Below, piece by piece: positions 52,259-64,000 of a stretch of 64,000 nucleotides of DNA. Both the position numbers and the translations under genes were made by a program. The DNA lies in NCBI GenBank assembly GCA_025093555.1, contig JAIWNF010000061.1, positions 1 through 64,000 on the forward strand. Direction: 5' to 3'. The notes under the pieces were generated by a model. The model was given only the letters and a program-made list of their open reading frames with translations, was not told where the DNA came from and did no database searches. Position 1 is the stretch's first letter. Each line of letters begins with the position of its first letter. This stretch comes from Circinella umbellata. Lineage: Eukaryota; Mucoromycota; Mucoromycetes; Mucorales; Lichtheimiaceae.

Positions 52259-53922
52259 TCTCTATAAGGGATTGAAGACCAAGCATTTTTTCAAAAATAC
52301 ATACATTCTTCTTATAATGCAACTCTTATTGATTGAATACATGGATACAAAAAAGGTATTATCTGGGTACTGTAAAAGAGCATATTATTAAATTAGCATT
52401 ATAATATTTCTATCAAATTTATTAAAGTGCCATGTTGCTTTAGCTATATGGATTATTGAAGTATTTTATATATTATACATATGCTGCTCTTCGGATAACA
52501 ACCCCTTTTAGTGTATTTTTTTAGGGGTGTGCTTAAGTTATATAATTATTACGCAGGCCTTCATATATTTTTTCATTTCTATACTATGTCGTGGCATATA
52601 TGACTTGAAGCTACGTCCTAATATGAGGGAGTTATTTTAATATTTCGACTTGCTTAATCCTTTTTCCGAATTTCCTTGTCTGAGCAGTATAAAAAGTTTG
52701 GGCAGATAATGCTCACGTGTCACGCTTTGGATACAAACAATCAAAAAATATAGACATAAAACAATATACTTCAATAGCATAAAAAGATAAACAATCGCGA
52801 TGTAAACTATTTTTATTAATACTCGTGATTATTGTATATTTGAAGTACATTTTATATAAAAGAAATTAAATAGACTATAACTATCTATAATACAAAAAGT
52901 ATTATCTTGTAATTAGAATAGCGTGTAATGGGAGCTGAAGGTGTTTTCATTTCTTGAATAGTTAAATAGGATATTGTTTCGTTGAAAATATGAAGTACAA
53001 TCATTATCCAAAAAAAAAAGATATAATGATTTGATTGTGCTAAGAAATACAGAAGATTGTACTAGTATTCGCATTCTTTTATTATAATTAAACTTACACA
53101 AGTTTATAGTAATGATGGATGTTGTGTAATAGTCTTTACTTACCCCTGCATATCATTTTTTATTTTATTTTATGTTTTTCTGTTCCGTTAATTCTATAGA
53201 TACTAGTATACATTTATTTCTCTTTTGCATTCAGTATTATACTACGTATCAAATAGCCTTATATAGTACGTTATTAATTACTTTTTTTCATATTGTATAG
53301 AATGTTGTTACAGGCTGTTACGCATCGTTCAGACTGAAGTCATCATTCTTCAATAGAATAAAAAAAGGAAAAACGTAGAGAAGGATGCACCAAATTACTT
53401 GAAATAATTGATTGACGTTGATGTTTCCGTGGTATTAATACCAATTTTTGGACCGAGTATATTAAGAATACAAAAGTGAGTTTTTATGAGTTACTCTGAT
53501 GCATAATGAAGCTATAGAGTAGCACTTTTTTTTTAATTGTTGTGGGCAACCGTACAATGGACAGATAATATTTCAGCTAAAATTTTTATTTTCTTAGTCT
53601 TATGGTGTATACATTATATTTTATTTATTTTGGTCATTGGCTCTTTTTTTTTTCCCTTCAAACATCATTATATTTCGCACGCCTGAATTGCTTAAACGTA
53701 TTTTTTATAATAAAAAAAGACAACCATGATCTTCCCACCATATTTTGTCATCTCAAAACCAACAAATCTGGACTGGATTTTTAGGGAGTTTCTCATTCCG
53801 ACTCCACATGGAAAATCTATAACTAACATTTCTTGAAAAAAAAAACGCCCTGTCTTTCTTTTTTTTTTATTTCTATTTTTTTCTCAATAGTAGTATCACA
53901 ACAATAGAAATTAAATACTATC
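52259..53922. other. Spacer between SDR3 and SDR4
   Basis: No gene is seen. AT-rich, with poly-T/A runs. This spacer separates the two SDR subgroups. Confidence 0.4.
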
Positions 53923-55690
53923 ATGGTAGATCCTTACACTTCAAAAGTTGCTGTTATAACAGGTGCAAGTCGTGGTATCGGGTACAACGTTGCTAAAGCA
54001 CTTGTTGCACGAGGCGCTTATGTAGTCCTTGGTGATTTACTTGACAAAGAAGGTGAAGCTGCTGTACAGGAGCTTAATGATAAGTATGATATATATATAT
54101 ATATAATTAAGTAGTTCATAGTCTAAATAAAATAGAAATAACTAAGCTTATGAGAATGTTTAACAAAACAGAGTTGGTAAACAAGTTGCCATGTACCTTC
54201 ACACTGATGTCACAAAGTACAAAGATTTGATTGCTCTTTTTGCATTAGCGGAGAAATCATTTGGTGGTGTTGATGTAACGTGACAAAAAAAGATACTTCA
54301 AGCATATGCTATTATTAAAAAAGAATGACTTATTATATTTCAATGATAGATTGCTATATTAAATGCTGGTATTGCAGGAAATGAAGCAAGTGGGGTATTT
54401 ACACCGCTTGATGGTAATTGTTCTGATACTTATATAAAAACGGGAAAAACTTTTTTTTTTTTTTTTTGTAAATGACACTTTAAAAAACATTTTTTTATTA
54501 TATAGATCAAGCAGATATGTTTATTCATGAAGTTAATGTTGGAGGTGTCGTCAAAGGAAATAAGGTTGCACTTTTACACATGGCAAAAAAAGGAAAAGGA
54601 GGTTGTATTATTAATACAGCTTCTATTGCTGGTAAGCAAACTGTATTATATTACATATTATTATTTAAACAAATGTAATGTTATATAAACAATATGGAAT
54701 CTTCAAATATATTAAACAGAAAATAATTCTTTTATTTCATAGGGTTCGCTGCGATGTCGTAAGCTTATTTACAGATACAAATATTTGATAACATTCACTG
54801 ACAATCATAAAAACAAAAAATAGCTATTGACAATAACAACAACAACAAAATAATCTATTAGGTCCATTGCAGCTTATTCTGCAACAAAACATGCAGTCGT
54901 TGGTTGGACAAGAAGTTTGGTGCATTTACAAAATGTTGCTGATATTCGTGTAAATGCTGGTAAGAATTAGAGGAGCTGGTAAAACTGTAGAAGTAGTTAA
55001 CATTGAAGAGAAAGAATAATAAGAGTAATTTATTTTGATTGTCAAAATTCATGTTACCACCTACACATACTATACATATCGAAATATTATCATGAACGAC
55101 ATTAATCTAATTATTCAAAAATAAAAGTATGTCCATTCTGGTGCGAGACAGATATCATCGCAAACCCTACCTCAGAACCTGCTCGTCAATTCCTTGAAGC
55201 TATTCCTAAAACCACAATGGAATATGTAGTTCAAGCCTTTCTAAAGTGCATCGAGGAGTCGGATATGGCTGGTAAGTTTTATCTGGAGTAAAAAGAAATA
55301 AAATGAGGAGAGGGGAGGTTTATTTGCATTACTTTATTAACGTATTTAAATTTTCTGTATATGAAATTGGTTTTACTACTCACTGGCCATCTATATACAG
55401 GTGAGACATTACTGGTTCTTCCTGATGGTATCCATGTTCAAGAAAATTATGTACTTCCAGGTACGTAATATATATATATATAAGAAAATAAAAAGTAGTT
55501 TTATACATCTTTTTCGTATATAGCTCTACAACATTGTGTTAACTCTTCTGGTTCATTTTGTTTTTTTTCAAAAAAATCAGCAAGTTGTTTTACAGCCGAA
55601 TTTCTTGAAAAAATGCCTTCACTTGATAAAGCTGGAACAAAATCGGACAAGGAAAAGTTAGCACAAGCTGTCAAAGCAGCTAAACTTTGA
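53923..55690 (+). CDS. Short-chain dehydrogenase/reductase SDR4 (15-PGDH-like), 293 aa
   Basis: Exons: 53923-54083, 54172-54274, 54350-54413, 54506-54631, 54743-54758, 54862-54959, 55128-55271, 55401-55460 and 55581-55690. Total 882 bases. Motifs: VAVITGASRGIGYNVAKAL, VVLGDLLDKEG (Asp after strand 2, typical of NAD-preferring SDRs), IAILNAGI, IINTASIAG, YSATKHAVVGWTRSL and CPFWCETDII. The C-terminus is LAQAVKAAKL. Compared with SDR1-3, one extra intron divides exon 6 after VRVNA-type sequence. All catalytic residues are present. Cytosolic oxidation of a hydroxy compound with NAD is the likeliest activity; the substrate is unknown. Confidence 0.92.
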
Positions 55691-56347
55691 TGCTTCCCGT
55701 AAGCTATGTATGTACAAGCGATTTTTAATCTTTCGATAAAAGATGATGACCTATTCTCCCTCTATTTTTTTTCCGTACCTTAATCCCGATCTTCTTGATT
55801 GATTTTTGTAATAAACTGTTATTTCAAAGTATTTATACAGTTCAAACACTGTCGATTTAATGACAAAAAAAAAGAGGTCTTGATGATTTATCACGGTGTC
55901 TTTGGTGCCGGTCGTATTATACCGCGAGTTTAATTCTTTATTCTTTACCACATTAATATTGTATTATATAAAACTCCTTGTTTTGTAATCTATTTTTTCC
56001 ATACGTACATATCTACTGTCAAAATTGAGTATTGCTATTACATATTGAACTTATTTATAGTACGTGCCATAGACATGTAAAACAACAGAAGATAAACTGT
56101 TCAACTTATGTAGTACAAGAATCGCATAGTGCATTAAAGTTTTCTTTTTTTAAAAAAAGGACGAGCCAATAAAAGAACAGTTGCGTCTTTTAAAATTTTC
56201 CCATGGTCATTTTCATGACAACAACCATTTATACCTATTTCACACAATTGCAGGTACATTTTACGAAAAAAAAAAAAGGACTCGCTCTTTTTTTAGCTTT
56301 TTGTTATTTACCACAAAACAAAACAGAAAATATTCAACGTAATTATT
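55691..56347. other. Spacer between SDR4 and SDR5
   Basis: No gene is seen. Poly-A and poly-T runs lie just before the SDR5 start. Confidence 0.4.
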
Positions 56348-57969
56348 ATGGACCCCTTTATTTCTAAAGTTGCTGTTGTTACTGGTGGTAGTCGAGGTAT
56401 CGGATACAACGTCGCAAAAGAGCTTGTCGCTCGAGGTGCTAGAGTTGTCATTGGTGATATATTAGATAAACAGGGTGAAGCGGCTATAAAAGAATTTAAT
56501 GACAGGTAAATAGAAAAGGTTTAAATAATATAAAAATTCATGTTCGTATTTATCAATGTTTATATATATATATATATAAATGAACAGAGCGGGTAAAAAA
56601 GTCGCAGCATACATTCATACTGATGTGACCAAATATAAAGATTTGCTCGCCTTATTTTCTTTAGCGGAGAAAACTTTTGGCGGTGTTGATGTAATGGGAA
56701 TATTTATAATGCATTAATAGTTATGAAATGGTTGCATAAAAAAACTCATTTGATTTTATGTTGTTGTAAAAAGATTGCTGTACTTAACGCAGGTGTAACC
56801 GGAATGGGAGCTGGTGGGATATTTACACCGCTTGATGGTAACTTAACATTATATTTCACATTACCTTGAATACACCTATAAAGAGTGAAGTTTGATTGAG
56901 AATTTTTACTTATTAGATGAAAAAGATATGTCCATTCATGAGATTAATATGGGAGGCGTTATAAAAGGAAATAAAGTAGCGCTTCTTTATATGGCAAAGC
57001 ATGGGAAGGGAGGTGCTATTGTTAATACAGCTTCCATGGCAGGTATGTGACGACAAGAAAAAGTAAATTAAATGAATAATGAATAACAAAAAGACTCACA
57101 TTTGCGATCACGCTTTTGTTATATAAAGGTGTTACTCCAGCGAAGTAAGTTATTTATATTTATTATAGGATACGTACTACTATCTAATGCTGATATACAC
57201 TGTATATATTATATTATCCCAAATTTAAAATTTTAAATTAGCTTTATCGCAGCTTATGCAGCTTCTAAGCACGCAGTTGTTGGCTGGACAAGAAGTTTGG
57301 GACATTTAAAGCATGTTTGCAATGTTCGAGTTAATGCAGGTAAACTTTAAAAAATGTTATGTATATCTGATTGTTATTTAACAATTATAAATGCTACATG
57401 ACTTGTCAGTAGCCACTATCCTATTATTATAATGGGCTAACATTATTATTACTATCTGCTGATGTTGAATCCTGTATTCTTATTATAATGTTGTAAAGTA
57501 TGTCCTGCTGTATGTGCTACTGATATCAACAACCATGTTGATCATCAATCCACAAGCGATTTTCTTAATTTTTCACCAAAAGTCTCCATGGAAGTTGTTG
57601 TACAAACCTTTATTCGCTGCATTGAAGATACTCGTTTATCTGGTAAGTTTTGCAAATTTCATATTTTCTGTATACTTATTATGATATAAAACTAATTTAT
57701 GTTTGTATGTATATTATATAGGCGATATATTATTAGCTCTACCTGATGGTACTCATATTCAACCCAAATATAATCCACCAGGTACTGTAAATAGATAATG
57801 ATAATAAAAAGAATAATATATAAAACTGTTAACTAATTTTTGATTTTAACATAATTTAGCGAGTTCCGTAAGTAAGGAATTCCTTGATAAACTTCCCCAA
57901 ATTCGAAAAGATGGAACCAAATTTGCCAAGGAAGCTTTGGCACAGGCTATAAAAGACTCCAAACTTTAA
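56348..57969 (+). CDS. Short-chain dehydrogenase/reductase SDR5 (15-PGDH-like), 292 aa
   Basis: Exons: 56348-56505, 56588-56690, 56774-56837, 56917-57042, 57129-57144, 57242-57339, 57499-57642, 57722-57781 and 57860-57969. Total 879 bases. Motifs: VAVVTGGSRGIGYNVAKEL, VVIGDILDKQG (Asp, NAD type), IAVLNAGVTG, IVNTASMAG, YAASKHAVVGWTRSL and CPAVCATDI. The C-terminus is LAQAIKDSKL. It shares its nine-exon layout with SDR4, its closest paralogue. It should be active. It is the last gene of the array and converges with DIS3 across about 720 bases. Confidence 0.92.
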
Positions 57970-58686
57970 AATTCTAGAAATCACTTCTTTTCATAGTGTA
58001 ATACGTACGTAAGAGTAACTTACAATATAAAGAATTACAATTTTTGTTGGATATTATACGTATCTCACAGCTATAAAATATATATACGTATTGATGAAGA
58101 TGATAGTGGGGATTATTATCCATTTTGTCTTAAACTATCACATTATGAAGAAATCCAACATCTGGGCTTTTTTTTTTTTTTTTTACTTTTCCCCTTTCCA
58201 ACATTCAATCGAAAATCGTTTTGCACGCATCCTTTTAAAGCAGCATTATCTGAATTCTCAGTAAATAAAAGGCTGTGATACGTAGAGTAGAACTTTTTTC
58301 TGCGACGATATGTACACCCCGCAAAATATCGGTTCATGACGGAGTGTCAAGAATATATTCATGCATACCTATAATGAACATAGTAAAACCAAAACTTTTC
58401 GATTTTATTTTAATTTTGTACGGCTTAATCTTAAAAAGATAAATTATTTGAATTCTTGTGATAATAATCGTGAGACATGTAAGATGATTATTTATTGACA
58501 AAGGTATCCTGTCACATTTCTTTTTTGTATGAAGTGCATCATTAACTTTTCAGAATTATTTGATAAGGCAAAATATGTTTGTTAAGCACAACATAATTAA
58601 CTACATTGAAATATTTGTAACAATTGATAAAACTGTTTAACCTTTGATATATTATAATTATTATGTACATGATGATATGATAATCT
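57970..58686. other. Convergent spacer SDR5/DIS3
   Basis: Contains the 3' ends of two convergent genes and a T-run at about 58169-58185. No gene is seen. Confidence 0.4.
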
Positions 58687-61600
58687 TTAGTTTGTGGTTG
58701 TGTTATCGCCATAACTACACGCAGCTATTGACATTTTTCGAAATTGTTCCAAGAAATCATACATGTTTCCTTGCTGCTTTGTACTCTTTTTTAATTGTCG
58801 TCTTGTTTCTATCTCTTGTTTTGACATGGCTATTTTTTCTCCTCCTACTTCTCTTCCTGTTTCAATATCATCAGTATCTTCTATTTCTTCTTTATCGTCA
58901 TTATTGGAAGATTCCATCACAGTTTTCATCAATATATCTTTTGACATGATAGGTATAGATTTCTCTACCTTTGTATGTTCAAGATCAATTAATGTCATAT
59001 AGACCATATGTCTGTGTGCATGGGACTTTCGTAATTTGAGTGATACGCGCACATGATCGAATAAATTAAATTGGATCGGATGTGGCAGTGTAGCTGCTTG
59101 AACTGAAATATTGGTTGGGATGGATACGTCAATTGTACAATTGGATAAATATTCTTCGTCTGTTATCAATGTATATAAAAAAAAAGTAAAACCAGAGAGG
59201 TTAATAGATCTCTTTTTATGGTCATTTGAACCCACATGGGCGTATACGTTGTTTTAAGTTATAAAAATACAGTACCGTGATCGGAATTTCCAGATTGTAA
59301 AGATAATGGTACAGCCGGTTGACCATGTTTATCCATGAGAAAAACAGGTCCTTTCAATCCAAGCCTATGGAGTGAAGAAGCTATGTTAACCTTTTTTTTT
59401 TTCACATAAAACTATGTCATTGTTTAAATTATATAATCATTTACCTGGGAATAAAAACGTAAAATCCATTAGACCTAATCTCGGCAATGACACCACTTTC
59501 AATCAATGGATTACCATTGGTTGTCTATATTAAAATAGATAATTGAATACCAAAAAAAAATAAGGTTAGACAGTAAAGTTATTTATTATTTTACTCAATG
59601 ACAAGTCTAATCTAATTTCTTTCTTATCGTCCCAAAAAAAGAAACTCACACCACCCTCACACTACCCACAGATGTACATTCTTAACAAAAAAAGAAACTC
59701 ACATGTTGTAGTACATATAGACTTTGAAATAATTCAGTTGAATCCTAAGTTTATATGTGAAAAATTAATTGAAATTATGGGAAATAAGGTTAATTTTTTT
59801 TTGTTCATTATCATCACCATAATTATCACTATCGTCATCGTATAGTTCGATGGGGGGATTGAAAGAAAATGCTTTGTTTTAGTTTGTGGTTATTACTTAC
59901 TCTTTGAGCAAATTTGGATTCTCTTGATTTAAGGTTAAGATGATCACAAATATCGTTTACTTTACTATCTAGCGTCATAGATGTTCCCTTTTTTTGACGA
60001 TCTAAAATAGCGACTTCATCTTCTACACACATTAATAATTGACGATGAGCAACAACGTCTGCATATCTTCGAATAGGTGACTAATGAAGAGACAAAAAAA
60101 AAAGATTAGTTGAGAGTAGCTTTTAAAACATGGATATATAATTATAATAAAAGATAAAAAAAAAAAGGAAAGAAATTTATTATTTTATGATAATACATAC
60201 CGTGAAATGAGTATAGAACTCGAGGGCGAGACCGTAATGAAAGTATTCATCAACAACATAATGTCCAGATGAAATATATCTAAATAGTGATAACGTTTTT
60301 GTTATAAAGGGATATATCATTCTCTATGGATATTCTTTTTTTTTCCTTACCCTGCTTCATTCATAGCAACTGTTGCCATAGTTTTCATTAATCGAGCAAT
60401 TTCTGGATCTCCAGCACTATTCTTCACAATTCTTTCCAATGAAATAGCAAGTGCTCGATTGGATGAAAAATCAACGGGAAATCCCTGGTAGTAATTTAGA
60501 ACAAGGTTTTTTTTTTAACTTATCAATAACCACGTTCATCCAGGAATGGAACCCTTCCTATCGTCTCTCCCTCCCCCACCCGCAAAAAAAAACATCATCA
60601 TGCTAAATTACCTTGCTTTCAGCAGCTTTAACTAACATTTCAAATTGACCAGCATTTGGTGGTGGATGTCGACGTAAAATAGCTGCATCCTTAAATCCAT
60701 CATAAATACGTTTTCCAACATATGAGTTAGCCATGATCATTGCTTCTGCTACTAAACCGTGAATTTCTAAACCATCCTTGGGAAGTGTTGAAAAAAAATT
60801 CAAAAAAAAAAGAGGATGTTAAGGATCACATTCATTAAAGCCATGGAAAAAGGTTGTTAGATTAGTATACAAAAATAGCAAAAGGATATTTATATCAGTA
60901 ACGCTATGATTATCGCCAATCTTGAATTTAACTTCGTTGCTACTTTCTAATTCGAGAGCACCTTTAGCTAAACGTTGTCGCTAAGGATAACAAAGCAAAT
61001 TATTATCATAATTAAAGTTAGTATCAAATGAATAACGCCATTGAAGGAGAGACATAGGTTGGATAGAATTAAAAAAAATCATTACCCTCATTGCCCTTAA
61101 AACAGTAGCCAGTTTTACGACGAATGGTTTTAATTTTTTTGATAATGATGTACCTTTTTAAAAAAAAATTGTTTGTTAATATTAGGTCCTAATTTGTTAA
61201 TCAAAAATATCTAGTTATCATACTTAGATTTGTTGCAACAGATTCGCCATCAAGTAATTGTTGTGCTTGTTCATATTCCATTTCACAGCTTGAGCGAATT
61301 AATGATCTTCCAAACCATGTATCCAAAACTTGGAGAATTTTACTATCCAAAGTCCACAAGACAGATACTTTTAAATACATTTACATGTGTGTATTAGTTT
61401 ATGATTACTATTTTTACTTTTTTTTTTTTTGGCCGTTGTTCTATAATAACAAAAATAACTATGATTTTACCAGCATAACGATCAACTTCACTACGAAGTG
61501 AACAGACTTTTTCACTGAGTACAGAGGGTAACATATCAAAACGACGATCAGCTAAATAAACCGTAGTACCTCTACCATTTGTTTGTTTGTTTGTAAAAAA

Positions 61601-63961
61601 ACTATATTAGCATTTCTTTTCTATATATAAGACTTTTATTATTGAACCTATTATTACCTTGATCTTGCTTCCAGATCTGTCAGTGAGTTTTCTTTTACAA
61701 AATAACTGACATCAGCAATATGAACACCTAATTCTATTCGCCCATCATCAAGGTCACGAATGGATAATGCATCTAATAATAAGATTTTTTCACATATTCT
61801 GTTAAGATCAATTGTTCTTTTTTTTTTAAGTTTTGCGTTTCAACAGTAATAATAATATATATGTATATATCTACCATCGATATCCTGACAGTTAGGAGGA
61901 TCAATACTATATTTATCAATTAAATAATCAGGATTAATAATTAAAAAAAAAGGAAATATGCGCATGAAAAAGTTAAATAAAAACAAGAATAATGTGATAT
62001 ACTATTTCACTCTTTTTTTTTGTTTGTTTGTGATATACAATTACCTAAAAACAGTGAGTGATCGTAAATCTTTTCGTCTTGCGATCTCATTCTGCATAAA
62101 ATGGGGGAAATGAATAAAATGGAGAATTATCAATTAATATTACCTTATTAAACGTAGCAATACCTTTTTACACACACACACATGTATATATATGGATAGT
62201 ACATATTTTACATAGAATTAAAATACTTTTTTTTTCTTACCTGTTCAGGTTTCCATGGTGTTGCTACTGTATCTTCAGGCATTTCTTTCAAAGATGCTTC
62301 ACTAAAACCTTGAGATGCCTGTGAAACTGAAATCCCGTGTTCCACAAGAATCGCCGAGATTTCCGTATCCAATTGATGGATTGGACCTAGAATATACATA
62401 TGCAATTTAAATAATGATCTCATCTTCCTTCCTTCTTTATACTCTCCATCCCCCCCCCCCAAAAAAAAAACAATATACCTAAAGATCGGACATAATGTCC
62501 ATTTGGATATTGTGATGAAGTAGGCCTAAAGTTATCATTTCCAAAAATTTATATAAGAATTAATAGCAACAATAACAAGAAAAAAGTAAAAAAAAGTAAA
62601 AGAGAATTATAAAATCAACTGCTTAGAAAGATACCAAATAATAATAAAAGACCCGCTTACCAACTATCGATACGAACAACGATACGTTGATTTTGAATCA
62701 ATTTAACATCATGATGTCTTAATCTTATTTTAGGAATGACAGAATCCAAAGGAATAGCCAAATGAAATAATCCATTACTTGGTGTATCCTCTTGGATTGT
62801 TGCAACATATGAACGCCAATTTCGATTTAATATACCAATAACTCGACCTGTTGGATGTGTTGTATTGATATTTCTTGTCAATCGAGTTTCTTCGTATTCT
62901 TAATAACAAAATCCCACATCCCTTTATGTTAGTAATTTTGAAGAGATCATGTGTAGACATCAATAAATATGTAAAGAATGACTTTTTTTTTTTACCATCC
63001 TCTGTACTTCCACCATATCCTATTTTGCTTGAAGTTGTTGTCCAATTATTTTCTGATAAAAGCTCCACGACGACCATATCCCCATGCACTGACCCAGAAA
63101 ATATAAACAAAAAGCAAAAATTAATAATATTAAGTATGATTTTCTATTTGCATAATGTGTAAATAGGATAAATTGTACCCACGTAATACAATCAAACTAA
63201 CAAATAAAAACGCACTTTATTTCATCCCCCCCTAAATTTTATTTTGAAAGTTACCTGCACGGTTGATATTTTCGGAACCAATAATCAAGATATCTTTTTC
63301 TAATTTTTGACCTCCATTGACATAACCAGTATCTCGAGTACCAGATCTACATCTTAAAGTACCAGAAAAATATCTTGATGATTTGATCCCAGCTTCTAAT
63401 TCTTCCATTGGTTTATACTAATTTATAAAATGATATTAAGTTCTCACCTTCTTTATCTTTTTTTTTTGGTTTCTTTTTCACTCTCTTAATCCCCAACCCA
63501 AATCTATTTTTTTTTTTTTTTACCTCTGTGTAGCCAGAGACGGCAGGTTCCGATTTCTTTCCACCAGATGTGACCCGGATCCTTTCTAGGTCATCTTCCA
63601 AAACAGCCTCAGCCAAAACTTGAGCTAAATTTTGTAAAAGTGTATGCTGACCCCAATATTGATCAATATATTGTTTCATGGTGCGTACGGTCACTAAACC
63701 TTGATTGTCATCATCGTCATTATTATTTAAGGTAGAGTTTACTTCGGAAAGTAATACAATAGGTTTTCCGAGATGATGGCTATACCAATTCGCCATTCTA
63801 CATAATGCCCGCCAATCACGTTCAGAAGCAGTTTCACCTGCTAATCTTGGAACACGCGTATCTGCAAATACTTCATTATAAAACACAACACTATTTCGTC
63901 GCGTGTCATTAATGATTTGTCGTAATTTACGATAGGTTCGTAATTTATCATGTTGTTGTAA
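58687..63961 (-). CDS. DIS3: DIS3/RRP44 exosome ribonuclease, 5' end beyond the window
   Basis: About 20 short exons on the minus strand. The first six in the window are 63961-63524, 63417-63255, 63088-62996, 62898-62661, 62525-62479 and 62386-62241, all in phase. Order of domains: the end of the PIN endonuclease ([30 protein letters not shown]), two cold-shock domains ([30 protein letters not shown]) and the RNB exonuclease with the acidic active-site run [19 protein letters not shown]. Then come [31 protein letters not shown] and [15 protein letters not shown]. An S1-type C-terminus runs to about 59000, followed by an acidic and basic tail ending at 58687. DIS3 is the processive 3'-5' nuclease of the RNA exosome. 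The first exon or exons, including the CR3/PIN start, lie past 64000. No lesion is seen. Confidence 0.93.
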
Positions 63962-64000
63962 CTAACGAATAAATAAAGTTGATTAATATTTCATTTATAT

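Overview
The window is fungal nuclear DNA, most likely from an early-diverging Mucoromycota species (Mucorales-like). The evidence is AT-rich DNA, many short GT-AG introns with AT-rich interiors, Asn/Gln/His homopolymer tracts, a zinc-knuckle LINE, and housekeeping proteins of clear fungal type. Exon boundaries were built by hand from splice signals and checked for reading-phase consistency. No alignment program or transcript data was available.

The left quarter (1-17.1 kb) is a graveyard of mobile and foreign DNA. After a few small or decayed coding fragments comes a very AT-rich island with a broken ORF whose Cys/His cluster resembles giant-virus (NCLDV) proteins. That ORF is split by a 4.76 kb Mutator-like element (4018-8773) with long terminal inverted repeats and an exact 10 bp target duplication. 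The element's transposase is fused to a ubiquitin-specific-protease-like domain, and it carries one stop and one frameshift. Next come a decayed PD-(D/E)XK-type gene with three stops, four 29 bp palindromes, and a degenerate LINE. The LINE contains a 594 bp foldback MITE and a second unexplained insert. It is truncated in its reverse transcriptase and joined to the 3' part of an Old Yellow Enzyme pseudogene.

The central block (17.8-42.3 kb) is ordinary and well conserved: an RRM protein (+), the DEAH helicase DHX35 (+), a convergent arrestin-like (ART) adaptor with two PPxY motifs (-), and a 17-exon HECT ubiquitin ligase of the TOM1/HUWE1 family (+, about 3855 residues). Between arrestin and TOM1 lie 3.7 kb with no recognisable gene.

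The right block (44.3-58.0 kb) is a tandem array of five short-chain dehydrogenase/reductases (SDRs) resembling 15-hydroxyprostaglandin dehydrogenase. SDR1-3 have eight exons and a Ser/Asn-Arg cofactor motif. SDR4-5 have nine exons and an Asp cofactor motif. SDR3 is a pseudogene, and SDR2 and SDR3 share a promoter block. Small MITEs and tandem repeats fill the spacers. The window ends inside DIS3/RRP44 (-), the exosome nuclease, whose 5' end lies beyond position 64000.

The most notable items are the transposase-deubiquitinase fusion element, its insertion into a giant-virus-like relic, the palindrome array before the LINE, and the SDR array with its predicted cofactor split.
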